The translations under genes were made by a program, and so were the position numbers. From NCBI RefSeq assembly GCF_000412995.1, contig NZ_KE332512.1:2252571-2316570 (forward strand): DNA of 64,000 bases. Direction: 5' to 3'. This stretch comes from Treponema vincentii F0403 (lineage in GTDB: Bacteria > Spirochaetota > Spirochaetia > Treponematales > Treponemataceae). This document shows positions 54,138 through 63,061 of the stretch, piece after piece; positions within the stretch are counted from its first letter, which is position 1; the number at the start of each line of letters is the position of its first letter. The notes beneath the pieces are model-generated. The model was not told the origin of the DNA. It saw only the letters and a program-made list of their open reading frames with translations, and did no database searches.

Positions 54138-54360
54138 CTTTTAGAAATATGCGGCGCATCTACTGCGTCGCATCGTCAAAACTATACATCCTTGTATAGT
54201 TTTGACTGCGAGTTTCGGCGGTGCCGAAACTCGCTACTGTTTAATACGAGCGGCATCCGTGCCGCTGCTGAAAAATCATCAACGTATCAAAGATACGCCT
54301 CCGCTTTATTTTTAGCTTATTTCAGAACCGCTATGGATGGCGGCGGCTGCCAACAGCAGC
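54138..54360 (+). repeat. Hairpin array; long copy of the element at 14390
   Basis: Successive hairpins: 54149-54173 (ATGCGGCGCA arms, one G-U); 54175-54206 (14-bp perfect, GTCAAAACTATACA, loop TCCT); 54208-54234 (12-bp perfect, GCGAGTTTCGGC, loop GGT); 54249-54266 (AGCGGCA, loop TCCG); 54283-54297 (CGTATC, loop AAA); 54328-54343 (CCGCTAT); 54346-54360 (GCTGC). On the minus strand its head and tail match 14390-14480. No coding sense. Confidence 0.7.
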
Positions 54361-54459
54361 GTCTATTTTCAAAAGCTTACGGAAAAATTTTTTCAAAAGC
54401 ATTTATTCTCTATGACTGCATTACTGCCTCTGTTTTAAGTCTTTTCTTTGTATTTTTTA

Positions 54460-54499
54460 TACTTTTTTTAGAAAATTTACGCCGTCATTTACCTATACT
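54460..54499 (+). promoter_or_regulatory. T-tract promoter P1
   Basis: ATACTTTTTTT starting at 54460 lies 34 bp before TATACT (54494-54499), which is preceded by CC. There is no TTGACA-like -35. The same layout occurs at 58729 and 60531. Confidence 0.55.
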
Positions 54500-54583
54500 T
54501 ATATATATGAATCATATTCCAATCAACAACCCCGGCGCAGCTTGTGAGCATAAACTCGCCGCACGACTAGAAGGAGTAACACT

Positions 54584-55171
54584 ATGAAGAACATTCCTAC
54601 CCCGTCAAAAGAAGAATGCTCAAAGTATTTGGAAAAAGAGAACGCTGAACATTATACGGTAGGAGCAAAAGCCGTTACGCAGATTTTTAAGCTGTATCCT
54701 ACCAACACCGTGCTGGAAGAAGTATTGGTAAAAGTTTTGGTATTAAACGACTTATATTCAACTAATATTTTGGGAACGTATGCGGTTGCAAAGCACATTA
54801 TCGGCTTGCATATCGATGAAAGATTGAAAAACGGCGATGCATCGCTTGTTACTGACATTGCGCACATCGAATTAAACGGAAAAGAAAAATACTTTTATTC
54901 GTTTGCAACAAAATACTGCGCTATGCATCAGCCTGAGCTGTTCCCGATCTATGACCGCTTTGTCGGTGAGATGTTACGATATTTCCGAAAGCAGACTCGT
55001 TTTACACGGTTTGCGAATGCAGACCTAAAAAACTATGCAAAATATCGTACCATTTATGATGCATTCATACAGTTCTTTGCATTGAATGATTTTACATACC
55101 GGCAGGTTGATAACTATCTATGGAAACTCGGGAAAGAACACGTGCAAGAAAAGGGGAAAAAAGAAAAATAA
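54584..55171 (+). CDS. Uncharacterised protein, 195 aa
   Basis: AGAAGGAG before ATG. Largely helical, with an internal motif YFYSFATKYCAMHQPELFPI followed by YD. This resembles a conserved (Y/F)SFATKYCxxHxPxx(F/Y)PIYD block I associate with small uncharacterised proteins possibly of the HhH-glycosylase type, but I cannot confirm this. The C-terminus is lysine-rich. No signal or membrane segment. Driven by T-tract promoter P1. Confidence 0.65.
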   Translation: MKNIPTPSKEECSKYLEKENAEHYTVGAKAVTQIFKLYPTNTVLEEVLVKVLVLNDLYSTNILGTYAVAKHIIGLHIDERLKNGDASLVTDIAHIELNGKEKYFYSFATKYCAMHQPELFPIYDRFVGEMLRYFRKQTRFTRFANADLKNYAKYRTIYDAFIQFFALNDFTYRQVDNYLWKLGKEHVQEKGKKEK

Positions 55172-55245
55172 TAATGGCGTTTTATAGTTATTGTCAGGAG
55201 TTGTAGGAAATACTCACATATAAATCACAATAACGAGTAATTATT

Positions 55246-55272
55246 ATACCCTGGAGCAAAGCGCCGGGGTAT
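55246..55272 (+). repeat. ATACCC-type hairpin
   Basis: ATACCCTGG and CCGGGGTAT pair (one mismatch) around AGCAAAGCG. It is related in sequence to the two ATACCC hairpins at 16590-16690. It lies in the leader of the zinc-ribbon gene. Confidence 0.5.
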
Positions 55273-55311
55273 TAGAGCATCCACGCGGATAAGCAAAAGG
55301 AGAAATATCCA

Positions 55312-56220
55312 ATGGAAACAAGAAAACAGGAATTTGTAGGAACAATTCGGAAATGCCCGAATTGCGGTGCAACGTTACCGGGATTAGCAGCCGTATGCCC
55401 ACAATGCGGACATGAAATTACCGGTGTCGATGCAATCGGTTCTGTTAGGGAGTTTTTTAATACCTATCAGTATGAGAAAAGCGAAAGGCGCCAACTGAAT
55501 CTGATAAAGAATTATCCGGTTCCGAATACAAGAGAAGATATTATTGAGTTCGCATTACTTACAGCGCAGCAGGTAAAATCTTTATTGAGTTCAGAATATC
55601 TAAAAAAGACCATGGATTCTGATACGACTGTGACAGATCCTGAAATTGCAGTAAAAGGCGTTGTAGGAATCTTTAAAGACACTCTTTTGGGAGATAAAAC
55701 CAAGACCATAGGAGAGAAAAGTGAAACAGTTTCGAACGCAGAATTTTTAGCAGCATGGAAAGGAAAATTTGAGCAGATCAATATGAAAGCTAGTATAGTA
55801 TTTGCGAATGATCCTAAAACACTCGAACACATTCGCAAAATTATTTCAGATGTCTTAGCAACCGAGGAAAAATTAGAGCAATCAGAAAAGAAAAGGCTAG
55901 CTGCTGAAAACAGAAGTTATGCGTTCGTGTTGATACCAGCGTTCCTTATATTATTTTTAGGAATAGGGGGGCTATTTTTTTTAGGTAACAATGGGGAAAG
56001 TTCAAAGAAACAGGAAATACAAAGACTCGAAACTCTTGAAAAAACGATTATACAAGATATTGAAAATGCAGACTATGCTTCTGCAGAGCTGAAGATTATT
56101 GACTTACGATGGAGAGAAAGCCCATTAAAAAATAAAGCAAATATTCAACTTTGGGATGAAAAACGTGAGTTATTGCAAAAACGAATAGAAGATGGCCGCA
56201 AAAAAAAGAAGGGTAAGTAA
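55312..56220 (+). CDS. Zinc-ribbon single-span membrane protein
   Basis: 302 aa, AAGGAG upstream. The N-terminal zinc ribbon is RKCPNCGATLPGLAAVCPQC (residues of about 14-33). A soluble helical region follows to about 200. One membrane segment is at about 205-228 (YAFVLIPAFLILFLGIGGLF). A basic coiled-coil tail (about 235-302) ends in lysines. It overlaps the SPFH frame region and lies one base before that gene's ATG. Zinc-ribbon plus SPFH neighbours recall the Bacillus ydjGHI membrane-stress cluster (inference). Confidence 0.75.
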   Translation: METRKQEFVGTIRKCPNCGATLPGLAAVCPQCGHEITGVDAIGSVREFFNTYQYEKSERRQLNLIKNYPVPNTREDIIEFALLTAQQVKSLLSSEYLKKTMDSDTTVTDPEIAVKGVVGIFKDTLLGDKTKTIGEKSETVSNAEFLAAWKGKFEQINMKASIVFANDPKTLEHIRKIISDVLATEEKLEQSEKKRLAAENRSYAFVLIPAFLILFLGIGGLFFLGNNGESSKKQEIQRLETLEKTIIQDIENADYASAELKIIDLRWRESPLKNKANIQLWDEKRELLQKRIEDGRKKKKGK

Positions 56221-56221
56221 C

Positions 56222-57709
56222 ATGGGATTTTTTGGACGTAAAGACGACACATTAAAAAAGAATGAAGGCGGATTTATGGACGCAATCCGCTGCGATCAAA
56301 CAGACTATCTTATCTGGAAATGGCGTCCGGCAGGGCAGGGTGTCGGTACAACGGTCAAGGAGAATGCAATCCGCTACGGTTCTTCTTTAAACGTGAAAGA
56401 CGGCGAGGTCGCGGCATTTGTCTATCACCAAAAAGACGGTACGATGCAAGACTTTATCGTAGGACCGTACAACGATACCATCAAAACGGCAAACTTTCCT
56501 GTGCTTGCAAAAATCGTAGGGCTTGCCTTCGGTGGAGCATCTCCGTTTCAGGCGGAAGTTTACTACATCAACATGGCGGGGCTTATTCAGCTACCGTTCG
56601 CTGTGCCGTATTTCGATATGTTTGATCCGCGCTTGCCGGATTTTCCAATCAGTATGGCGGTTCGCGGCAGCTTTGCATTCGGTATTACGGACTATAAACA
56701 GTTTATTAAACTGCATCGGCTTTCAAATTTTGAACTTGAAGATTTTAAAAAACAGATAAAAGACAATTTAGTAAAATTTGTGAAAGGGGTTGTTACTAAT
56801 ATTCCGGACGGCAGTTACGGTGGCGCTCCGATCCCGATTGTGCAGATGGAACGCCGGTTGTTGCAGATAAATGAGTTGGTTCAGCAGTATATACAGCCAA
56901 AGCTTTCCGATGTATACGGGGTTACATTGAAAGATTTTAACATTGCCGAATTGGATGTTGATAAAACCTGCGAAGGCTACGGTAAAGTAAAAGAGCTGAC
57001 GGCAAATTATACGGAGGCATCTCTTAAAACGCAACAGCATATCAATGTGAGCAATATGCAGGAAACAAATCGGTTGCAGATGGATGCAATGAAGCAGAAT
57101 CAGGCGATCCAAATGGAGAATATGCAAGAGTCGCTTCGCATCAACCGGGAAGAAGGGCAATACGCGCAGCGGCAGGCAACGGAAGCTAATGCGTATGCGG
57201 CAAAGCTTCAATCGGAGCAGCAGAATCTCGGTGCATTTGCAATCAAAAATCAGACGCAAGTCGGTGTCGCTGCCGCAGACGCAATGGGTAAACAGGGTGC
57301 AAGCGGAGCGGGAAATGTCAACTTAGGCGGTGCAGGCGGTATGAATCCCGGTGCGATGATGGCGAATATGGCAATGGGAACCGCAGTCGGTGCCGGCATG
57401 GCAAATATGCTTGGCAACTCTTTTGCCGGTGCTGCAACGGGTATGGGCGCAGGTATTATGCCGGGTATGGCAGCTCCTGCAGTACCGCCGCCTCCTGTTG
57501 AAAAAATGTACAATGTTGCCGTCAACGGAGCGGCAACGGGCCCGTATTCGGTACAGCAGCTGCATCAGATGGTAGCGGGTGGACAGCTCAATGTACAAAG
57601 TCTTGTTTGGACAGCAGGTATGGCAAACTGGATGGCAGCGGGGCAAGTTGCGGAATTACAAAGTTTATTTGTAAACACCACAGTACCGCCGATTCCTCCT
57701 ACATTATAG
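56222..57709 (+). CDS. SPFH/virion-core-type protein with GYF_2 domain
   Basis: 495 aa from ATG 56222 (AAGGG upstream). The N-terminal YdjI-like SPFH domain starts MGFFGRKDD and includes DYLIWKWRPAGQGVGTTVKE, NAIRYGSSLNVKDGEVAAFV and FVGPYN-like sequence. A helical, Gln/Met-rich coiled region (about 270-350) follows, then a Gly/Ala/Met-rich linker (about 360-425). The C-terminal GYF_2 domain is YNVAVNGAATGPYSVQQLHQ with LVWTAGMANWMAAGQ. SPFH proteins form rings on membranes. GYF domains bind proline-rich tails. Confidence 0.85.
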   Translation: MGFFGRKDDTLKKNEGGFMDAIRCDQTDYLIWKWRPAGQGVGTTVKENAIRYGSSLNVKDGEVAAFVYHQKDGTMQDFIVGPYNDTIKTANFPVLAKIVGLAFGGASPFQAEVYYINMAGLIQLPFAVPYFDMFDPRLPDFPISMAVRGSFAFGITDYKQFIKLHRLSNFELEDFKKQIKDNLVKFVKGVVTNIPDGSYGGAPIPIVQMERRLLQINELVQQYIQPKLSDVYGVTLKDFNIAELDVDKTCEGYGKVKELTANYTEASLKTQQHINVSNMQETNRLQMDAMKQNQAIQMENMQESLRINREEGQYAQRQATEANAYAAKLQSEQQNLGAFAIKNQTQVGVAAADAMGKQGASGAGNVNLGGAGGMNPGAMMANMAMGTAVGAGMANMLGNSFAGAATGMGAGIMPGMAAPAVPPPPVEKMYNVAVNGAATGPYSVQQLHQMVAGGQLNVQSLVWTAGMANWMAAGQVAELQSLFVNTTVPPIPPTL

Positions 57710-57728
57710 TAAAAGGAGATGCGGCAAT

Positions 57729-58295
57729 ATGCAAAACACCAAAGATAGTTTCTTTTCGATGGATAGGTTGGTAGAGTTCGGTATGGGGATGGCAATGAGT
57801 CAGCAGATTGCTCAGACCATGAATGCTATGATGGCTTCGATGAAGCAACCGCCACAGGTACAAGTTGCCGCTCAGCCGCTTTATATGCAGCAGCCGATTC
57901 AGCAAGGAACTCCTACTCAGCCGGTGTATCGGCAGTATGCGGAAACACCGCAGCGATGGCAGCCTGCACCTCAACAGGTTTCCCAAAATCCGACAGCAGT
58001 TTCGCAGGTCGTACAGCAAAGTACAGCAATAACTACGCCGCCGCCGGTTCCGCAGGGCACAGCGCCGGTGCAGCTGCCGCTTCCTGAAGTATTCTATATT
58101 TCTCGTAATGGCGGACAGGCTGAAGGACCGTATAGCAGTACGGAAATCGCACGGTTTGTTGCTGAAAAGCAGGTAACGGCGAAAACACCGGTTTGGCAAG
58201 CAGGTTCTGCGGATTGGAAAACAGCGGCAGACTTTTCAGATATTATCGCTCTTATTGCGCTTGTTCCACCTGCACTTCCGTCATCAGGACAGTAA
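57729..58295 (+). CDS. GYF_2-domain protein with Pro/Gln-rich linker
   Basis: 188 aa, AAAAGGAG upstream. The N-terminal helix (DRLVEFGMGMAMSQQIAQTM) resembles the tail of SPFH-associated proteins. A Gln/Pro/Thr/Val-rich linker spans about 40-118. The C-terminal GYF_2 domain is VFYISRNGGQAEGPYSSTEI with TPVWQAGSADWKTAADF. It is homologous to the C-terminus of the preceding gene, so the two probably arose by domain duplication and may interact. Confidence 0.8.
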   Translation: MQNTKDSFFSMDRLVEFGMGMAMSQQIAQTMNAMMASMKQPPQVQVAAQPLYMQQPIQQGTPTQPVYRQYAETPQRWQPAPQQVSQNPTAVSQVVQQSTAITTPPPVPQGTAPVQLPLPEVFYISRNGGQAEGPYSSTEIARFVAEKQVTAKTPVWQAGSADWKTAADFSDIIALIALVPPALPSSGQ

Positions 58296-58299
58296 AATC

Positions 58300-58662
58300 A
58301 TGGAGAAAAACAACATGAAAGTAACATGTAAACTTATTCCGTCTCTTGTTTCTATTGGTATTGCACTGCTCATTGCATACGGTTTTTCTGCTGCGAACAT
58401 GCAAGAATGGCAGCGATGGCTGATGTTTGCCGTTTGTGCCGTGGAGTTTATTGTCCTATTCGGCGGTGGCTTCGGTCTAAAATATGCAGAGGGCGGCAAC
58501 ATCAATATCACCGTACTTTCTATCATATTTATCATCATTGCGTTGATTATACAACTTATCGCAACTTTTGCAGCGTTCAGCCTGACTCTCTATATCATTG
58601 TAAACGGTCTATTAGTACTGATTTATATTGGTATTGCGTACGCCATCGCGAAAGCTCTATAA
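58300..58662 (+). CDS. Small membrane protein, four spans
   Basis: 120 aa from ATG 58300 (ATG 58315 possible). Four hydrophobic helices: LIPSLVSIGIALLIAYGF, LMFAVCAVEFIVLFGGGFGL, TVLSIIFIIIALIIQLIATF and LYIIVNGLLVLIYIGIAYAI. No family was recognised. Last gene of the zinc-ribbon/SPFH/GYF cluster, four bases after the previous stop. It is probably the membrane partner. Confidence 0.75.
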   Translation: MEKNNMKVTCKLIPSLVSIGIALLIAYGFSAANMQEWQRWLMFAVCAVEFIVLFGGGFGLKYAEGGNINITVLSIIFIIIALIIQLIATFAAFSLTLYIIVNGLLVLIYIGIAYAIAKAL

Positions 58663-58728
58663 GGACAGCGCTCCCAAACGCCAATTGCTGTACTTCGACA
58701 TCAAAAATCTCATCGTATAAAAATTTTT

Positions 58729-58768
58729 ATACTTTTTTGAACATTTTTAGCGGTCAATCGCCTATACT
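58729..58768 (+). promoter_or_regulatory. T-tract promoter P2
   Basis: ATACTTTTTT at 58729 lies 34 bp before TATACT (58763-58768), preceded by GCC. The -35 position reads AACATT, unlike TTGACA. Layout identical to P1. Confidence 0.55.
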
Positions 58769-58851
58769 ATAGAGCATAAATACTCAATACCTATTTCATA
58801 ATAAACAATATTCAAAAACTATGAAGGAACCACATTATAGGAGGAAACAAT

Positions 58852-59298
58852 ATGGCAACCGATTATTACAAGATGGTACAGTATACACTGCTCAGTGAGG
58901 GCGAAAAAGACACATTGGCTCGGATATGCCGTAAACTGGAAGCCATAAGTAAGGAGACGAGGCGTACCGGACTACTACCCCCACTGGAAGATGCTATTGA
59001 GGGTATAGCCGCTGAGTTCGGCGGTAAAAATGGAAAATACGCACGGAAGCTCCTCATGCTTGTTGCTCACGGATACGAACAAGAGATTATACGGGGCATA
59101 GCTGATAACTACATAGCATCCTCCTGCCAAAATGAATTTGAAGTTTTGTGCTTTACACTGATAAAGACCGGAGCTTGCGCAATTCAAGATGGAACTCATC
59201 CAGCAATACTTGCGGAACACTTTGTCAGTTACATCGGTTTTGACGGTGAAGAAGATTTCCGGCAAAGAACCGGCTTCGTAGAAGAATACTATTTTTAA
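58852..59298 (+). CDS. Hypothetical protein, 148 aa
   Basis: TAGGAGG upstream. All-helical: SEGEKDTLARICRKLEAISK, ETRRTGLLPPLEDAIEGIAA, KYARKLLMLVAHGYEQEIIR. No signal or membrane segment. The RRTGLLPPLEDAI/LLMLVAHGYEQEII spacing faintly recalls the cytoplasmic loop of MotA, but without its membrane helices. I do not assign it. It is driven by P2 and precedes the first LRR gene. Confidence 0.65.
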   Translation: MATDYYKMVQYTLLSEGEKDTLARICRKLEAISKETRRTGLLPPLEDAIEGIAAEFGGKNGKYARKLLMLVAHGYEQEIIRGIADNYIASSCQNEFEVLCFTLIKTGACAIQDGTHPAILAEHFVSYIGFDGEEDFRQRTGFVEEYYF

Positions 59299-59331
59299 GT
59301 GAATAGTGTACACAGAAGTACACTATTCAAC
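59298..59331 (+). terminator. Hairpin between the 148-aa gene and LRR gene 1
   Basis: TGAATAGTGTAC and GTACACTATTCA pair perfectly around ACAGAA. There is no long T-run, so it could be a processing or stability element within a two-gene transcript. Confidence 0.5.
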
Positions 59332-59378
59332 AGTATCTTTGCGCTTTAAAAAAGAAGCGTACATAACAAGGAGCATCT

Positions 59379-60455
59379 ATGAACCATGTATCTGAATTAC
59401 ATCTTACATCGGAAGAAAAAACAAATTTGAATCTTCTGGAAATAACGGATAAAGGAATACTAACCGATGTAATTGATAAAAATAGGTTAGCAGGCAGCCT
59501 TGTACTGCCCGATAGCGTTATTGAAATCGGTGATTATGCATTTTCCGACTGTTCCGGTTTAACAAGTATTGTGATACCCGATAGTGTTACCGTAATTGGA
59601 GAAGCCGCATTTTTCGGTTGCACGGGTTTAACAACTATTGCAGTACCGGGCAGTATTACTGATATTGGAAACGGCGCTTTTGCCGCCTGTGTGAACCTAA
59701 TGCAGCTTACTGTTGATAATGCCAATGCGGTATATTGTGGCGAGGATAATATTATTTATACAAAGGATAAAAAAAGTTTGGTAGCTGTTGCAGCCGGTTT
59801 AAAAGATAGTATTGTTATTCCCAATACGGTTAGTGAGATTCGTCGGCATGCATTCTCCGGCTGTTCCGGTTTAACAAGCATTATGATACCTGATGGTATT
59901 ACTGAAATCGGTGACTATGCATTTTCCGAATATACCGGTTTAACAAGCATTGTGATACCCGACAGTGTTACGGTGATTGGTGATCATGCCTTTTCCGGCT
60001 GTTCCGGTTTAACAAGTATTGTAATACCTGATAGTGTTACAACGATTAGCGGAGCTGCCTTTTCCGAATGTACCGGTTTAACAGGCATTAAGCTACCGAG
60101 CTGTATTACGAAGATAGGTATCTGTGTATTTTCTCGCTGTACTTCTCTCACTGGGGTTACGATACCGGATACTATCAATGTGATTGGTCTGTTTGCATTT
60201 TCCGAGTGTACTTCTCTCACTGATGTGATAATACCTGATAGTGTTCGCGAGATTCATTTCTTTGCATTTTCAAAATGTACCGGATTAACAAACATTGTAA
60301 TACCCGACAGTGTTACATCGATTGGGGGGAACGCTTTTGAGGAGATTAACCCCAATGCGCACTTTACCGTGAAAAGCGAATCGGTAAAAGAACTGTTAGT
60401 AAATAGTGGCAGCAATATACAGGATGAACAAATTACTGTCGAGCCGCGTTTGTAG
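59379..60455 (+). CDS. TpLRR/BspA-type leucine-rich-repeat protein 1
   Basis: 358 aa, AAGGAG upstream. N-terminal cap of about 45 residues (LTSEEKTNLNLLEITDKGIL), then about 11 repeats of 23 residues with the pattern TSIVIPDSVTVIGEAAFFGC. The repeat run is broken once by a non-repeat insert (NANAVYCGEDNIIYTKDKKS). The C-terminal cap is VKELLVNSGSNIQDEQITVE. No signal peptide is seen, unlike secreted BspA/LrrA. The stretch 59656-59775 is nearly identical to LRR gene 3. Confidence 0.9.
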   Translation: MNHVSELHLTSEEKTNLNLLEITDKGILTDVIDKNRLAGSLVLPDSVIEIGDYAFSDCSGLTSIVIPDSVTVIGEAAFFGCTGLTTIAVPGSITDIGNGAFAACVNLMQLTVDNANAVYCGEDNIIYTKDKKSLVAVAAGLKDSIVIPNTVSEIRRHAFSGCSGLTSIMIPDGITEIGDYAFSEYTGLTSIVIPDSVTVIGDHAFSGCSGLTSIVIPDSVTTISGAAFSECTGLTGIKLPSCITKIGICVFSRCTSLTGVTIPDTINVIGLFAFSECTSLTDVIIPDSVREIHFFAFSKCTGLTNIVIPDSVTSIGGNAFEEINPNAHFTVKSESVKELLVNSGSNIQDEQITVEPRL

Positions 60456-60468
60456 GATAGAGTATCTA

Positions 60469-60501
60469 CAATCTCTCGGTGTAAAACATCGAGAGATTGT
60501 C
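60469..60501 (+). terminator. Hairpin after LRR gene 1
   Basis: ACAATCTCTCG and CGAGAGATTGT, 11-bp perfect stem with an 11-base loop, 13 bp past the stop codon. The following T content is low. Confidence 0.55.
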
Positions 60502-60530
60502 ATGAATGTTCCCACTGTATAAAAATTTTT

Positions 60531-60570
60531 TATTTTTTTCATACATCTTCAGAAAAGAGTTACCTATACT
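60531..60570 (+). promoter_or_regulatory. T-tract promoter P3
   Basis: TATTTTTTTC at 60531 lies 34 bp before TATACT (60565-60570), preceded by ACC. TATAAAAATTTTT precedes it, as in P2. It drives the 214-aa gene and LRR genes 2 and 3. Confidence 0.5.
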
Positions 60571-60622
60571 TATAGATAACTCATGCACACCTATCATGTG
60601 TCGGCAGGAAAGGAGAATAACT

Positions 60623-61267
60623 ATGCGCATAATCGATAAATACAAAGACTATTATGATTTCCTCGGACATACCAGTGAGGACAAAGCCCTTGTCTATGAC
60701 CGGCGCGGGAGTACCCCGCTCAACAAAGAAACGGTTTTATATCACATATATCGCTATTCTCGTGATAATAGCGTGACCTTTGGCTTACAGGCCGGCTTCA
60801 AACTGTTTATTCTACAAGCTATTCATTTGCAGGCTGAGCACGATCCAAGAACAAGAATACTACAGCATGTTATCGGAGATATTCAGCTTGTAGACTCTAT
60901 CGACAATTTTAATTGGGCAGGGCAGCCTTTACAGTTTGTTGATCTGAAACTTCCTTACTCCCTATATAAAAATAAATGGTATACGCACACAGACTCATGG
61001 GATAGATCGTATCAACATCAATTAAAAACGGTTCCTGTTATGCGGAGCAAGGGGAATGAACGGCCGGACGAACTGCTCGCAGAAAAACCGCTATTGTGTG
61101 ATACTGGTATTCCGGCGCTCATTCCGCCGTTTGAAATATATAAAAATCTGGAAATGTATCTTTCGTCACTCAAAACCGAGAAAACGGTTGATATCGCAAC
61201 AAATGACGAAAAGATTATTAATCACGGATTTGATATGAAGTCTTCTTTTCGCCATCCGGTAAAGTGA
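60623..61267 (+). CDS. Hypothetical protein, 214 aa
   Basis: ATG 60623 with AAAGGAG upstream; the longer frame crosses the promoter. N-terminus MRIIDKYKDYYDFLGHTSED, then KALVYDRRGSTPLNKETVLY. Soluble, mixed alpha/beta. No catalytic motif I can name. The YYDFL...VYDRRGS pattern looks like a conserved uncharacterised family. First gene of the transcript that carries LRR genes 2 and 3. Confidence 0.65.
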   Translation: MRIIDKYKDYYDFLGHTSEDKALVYDRRGSTPLNKETVLYHIYRYSRDNSVTFGLQAGFKLFILQAIHLQAEHDPRTRILQHVIGDIQLVDSIDNFNWAGQPLQFVDLKLPYSLYKNKWYTHTDSWDRSYQHQLKTVPVMRSKGNERPDELLAEKPLLCDTGIPALIPPFEIYKNLEMYLSSLKTEKTVDIATNDEKIINHGFDMKSSFRHPVK

Positions 61268-61317
61268 GTAATTCACCCTTCAATCGTAGCAGAGAATATA
61301 GTTTGAGGAGAAATACT

Positions 61318-63012
61318 ATGGGTCACATTGATGAATCGCCATTAACGGCGGAAGAAAAAGCAAATCTCGCTTTATTGAAAATAACGGATGGAATATTAAC
61401 CGGTGTAACCGATGCAGAAAAGTTAGTAGGCAGTCTGGTCATTCCCGATAGCGTAACTGAAATTGCTCAGCAAGCGCTTTTTTGCTGCAAGGCTTTAACA
61501 CGTATTATCATACCGAGCAGTGTTACGAAAATTGGTCCTGGAGCAATTGCCTGCTGTACCGGTTTAACCGGCATTGTTATTCCCAACAGTATTACTACGA
61601 TTGACAAATATACATTTGCTCACTGCAGCTCCTTAACCGGTGTTGTTATACCCGATAGCGTTACAGCAATTGGTGCGGCAGCATTTTATAAATGTACCGA
61701 TTTAACAAGTGTTGTGATACCCGATACTGTTACTGAGATTAATCCGAGCGCATTTGCCAAATGTCCTGCTTTAACTGATATTGTTATCCCCGATAGTATT
61801 ACTGAAATTGCACGAGCCGTATTTGCCGACTGTCCCGCTTTGACCGGTATTGTTATCCCTGCAAAGACTACTAAAATTGGATGCAAGGCGTTTTCCGGTT
61901 GTAGCTCTTTAACACGTGTTACAATCCCCGGCACTGTTACGGAGATTGGGGAGTATGCCTTTTCCGGCTGTACCAATTTAACCGTCATGGTTATTCCCAA
62001 CGGTGTTACTGAGATTGGAGACGGTGTATTTTCCTGGTGTGAGAACCTAACAAATATTACTGTTGATGATGCAAATACGGCATATTGTAGTGAGAATAAT
62101 ATTCTGTATACAAAGGATAAAAAAAAGGTGATAGCTGCAGCAGGAGCCTTAAAAGGTCATATTGTTATTCCTGATAGCGCTACTGAGATTGGAAAAGATG
62201 CCTTTTCCGGCTGTACCGGTTTAGCAAATGTTACTATCTCTGATAATGTTACCGTAATTAGCGAGTCTACCTTTTCAGGTTGCTCCGGTTTAACAAGTAT
62301 TGTGATACCCGGCACTGTTACTAAGATTGAGGCGTATGCATTTTTCGGCTGTAGTTCTTTAACAGGTGTTACGATACCTGACAGTGTTACTGAGCTTGGA
62401 AACGGTGCATTCTACGGCTGTACAAACTTAACAAGTATTGTAATACCCGATAGTGTTACTGAAATTGGAGATAATGCCTTTTACGACTGTACCGGCTTAA
62501 CAAGTATTGTGATACCCGGCACTGTTACTAAGATTGGAGCTGCTGCATTTGCAGGCTGTACCGGTTTAACAAGCATAGTTATTCCCGATAGTGTTACTGA
62601 GATTGGCATGTTTGCCTTTTATGACTGTACCGGCTTAACAAGTATTATTATCCCCGATACTGTCACTGAAATTGGAATATATGCCTTTGGCAGCTGTACC
62701 GGTTTAACACGTATTGTGATACCTGATAGTCTGACAGCGATTAATGGCGCGGTATTTTATGACTGCACCGGTTTAACCAATGTTGTTATTCCCGATACTG
62801 TTACCGAGATAGACATGTATGCGTTTTCCGGCTGTAGCGCTTTAGTAAGTGTTGTCATATCGGACAGCATTACTGAAATTAAATCGGAAGCATTCTCCGG
62901 CATTAACCCCGATGCTCATTTTACCGTTGCAAGCGAATCGGTAAAAGAACTGTTACTAAACAGCGGCAGCAATATACGGGATGAACAAATTACTGTCGAG
63001 CCGAGTTTGTAG
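61318..63012 (+). CDS. TpLRR/BspA-type leucine-rich-repeat protein 2
   Basis: 564 aa from ATG 61318 (GAGGAG upstream). Same N-terminal cap (LTAEEKANLALLKITDGILT), about 20 repeats of 23 residues (TSIVIPDSVTEIGDNAFYDC), one YCSENNILYTKDKKK insert and the same C-terminal cap. No signal peptide. Repeats facing the convex side vary, while VIPDSVTEIG is nearly invariant, so the concave face is the likely binding surface. Confidence 0.9.
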   Translation: MGHIDESPLTAEEKANLALLKITDGILTGVTDAEKLVGSLVIPDSVTEIAQQALFCCKALTRIIIPSSVTKIGPGAIACCTGLTGIVIPNSITTIDKYTFAHCSSLTGVVIPDSVTAIGAAAFYKCTDLTSVVIPDTVTEINPSAFAKCPALTDIVIPDSITEIARAVFADCPALTGIVIPAKTTKIGCKAFSGCSSLTRVTIPGTVTEIGEYAFSGCTNLTVMVIPNGVTEIGDGVFSWCENLTNITVDDANTAYCSENNILYTKDKKKVIAAAGALKGHIVIPDSATEIGKDAFSGCTGLANVTISDNVTVISESTFSGCSGLTSIVIPGTVTKIEAYAFFGCSSLTGVTIPDSVTELGNGAFYGCTNLTSIVIPDSVTEIGDNAFYDCTGLTSIVIPGTVTKIGAAAFAGCTGLTSIVIPDSVTEIGMFAFYDCTGLTSIIIPDTVTEIGIYAFGSCTGLTRIVIPDSLTAINGAVFYDCTGLTNVVIPDTVTEIDMYAFSGCSALVSVVISDSITEIKSEAFSGINPDAHFTVASESVKELLLNSGSNIRDEQITVEPSL

Positions 63013-63061
63013 AATATAGAAATTACAGCAAACATAGATGAATGCCTTTAGGAGGAATTGT

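Noticed and set aside
53920..54144. 74-aa plus-strand frame ending across the poly-C tract
   Set aside because: No ribosome-binding site, low-complexity end and no motif; probably chance.
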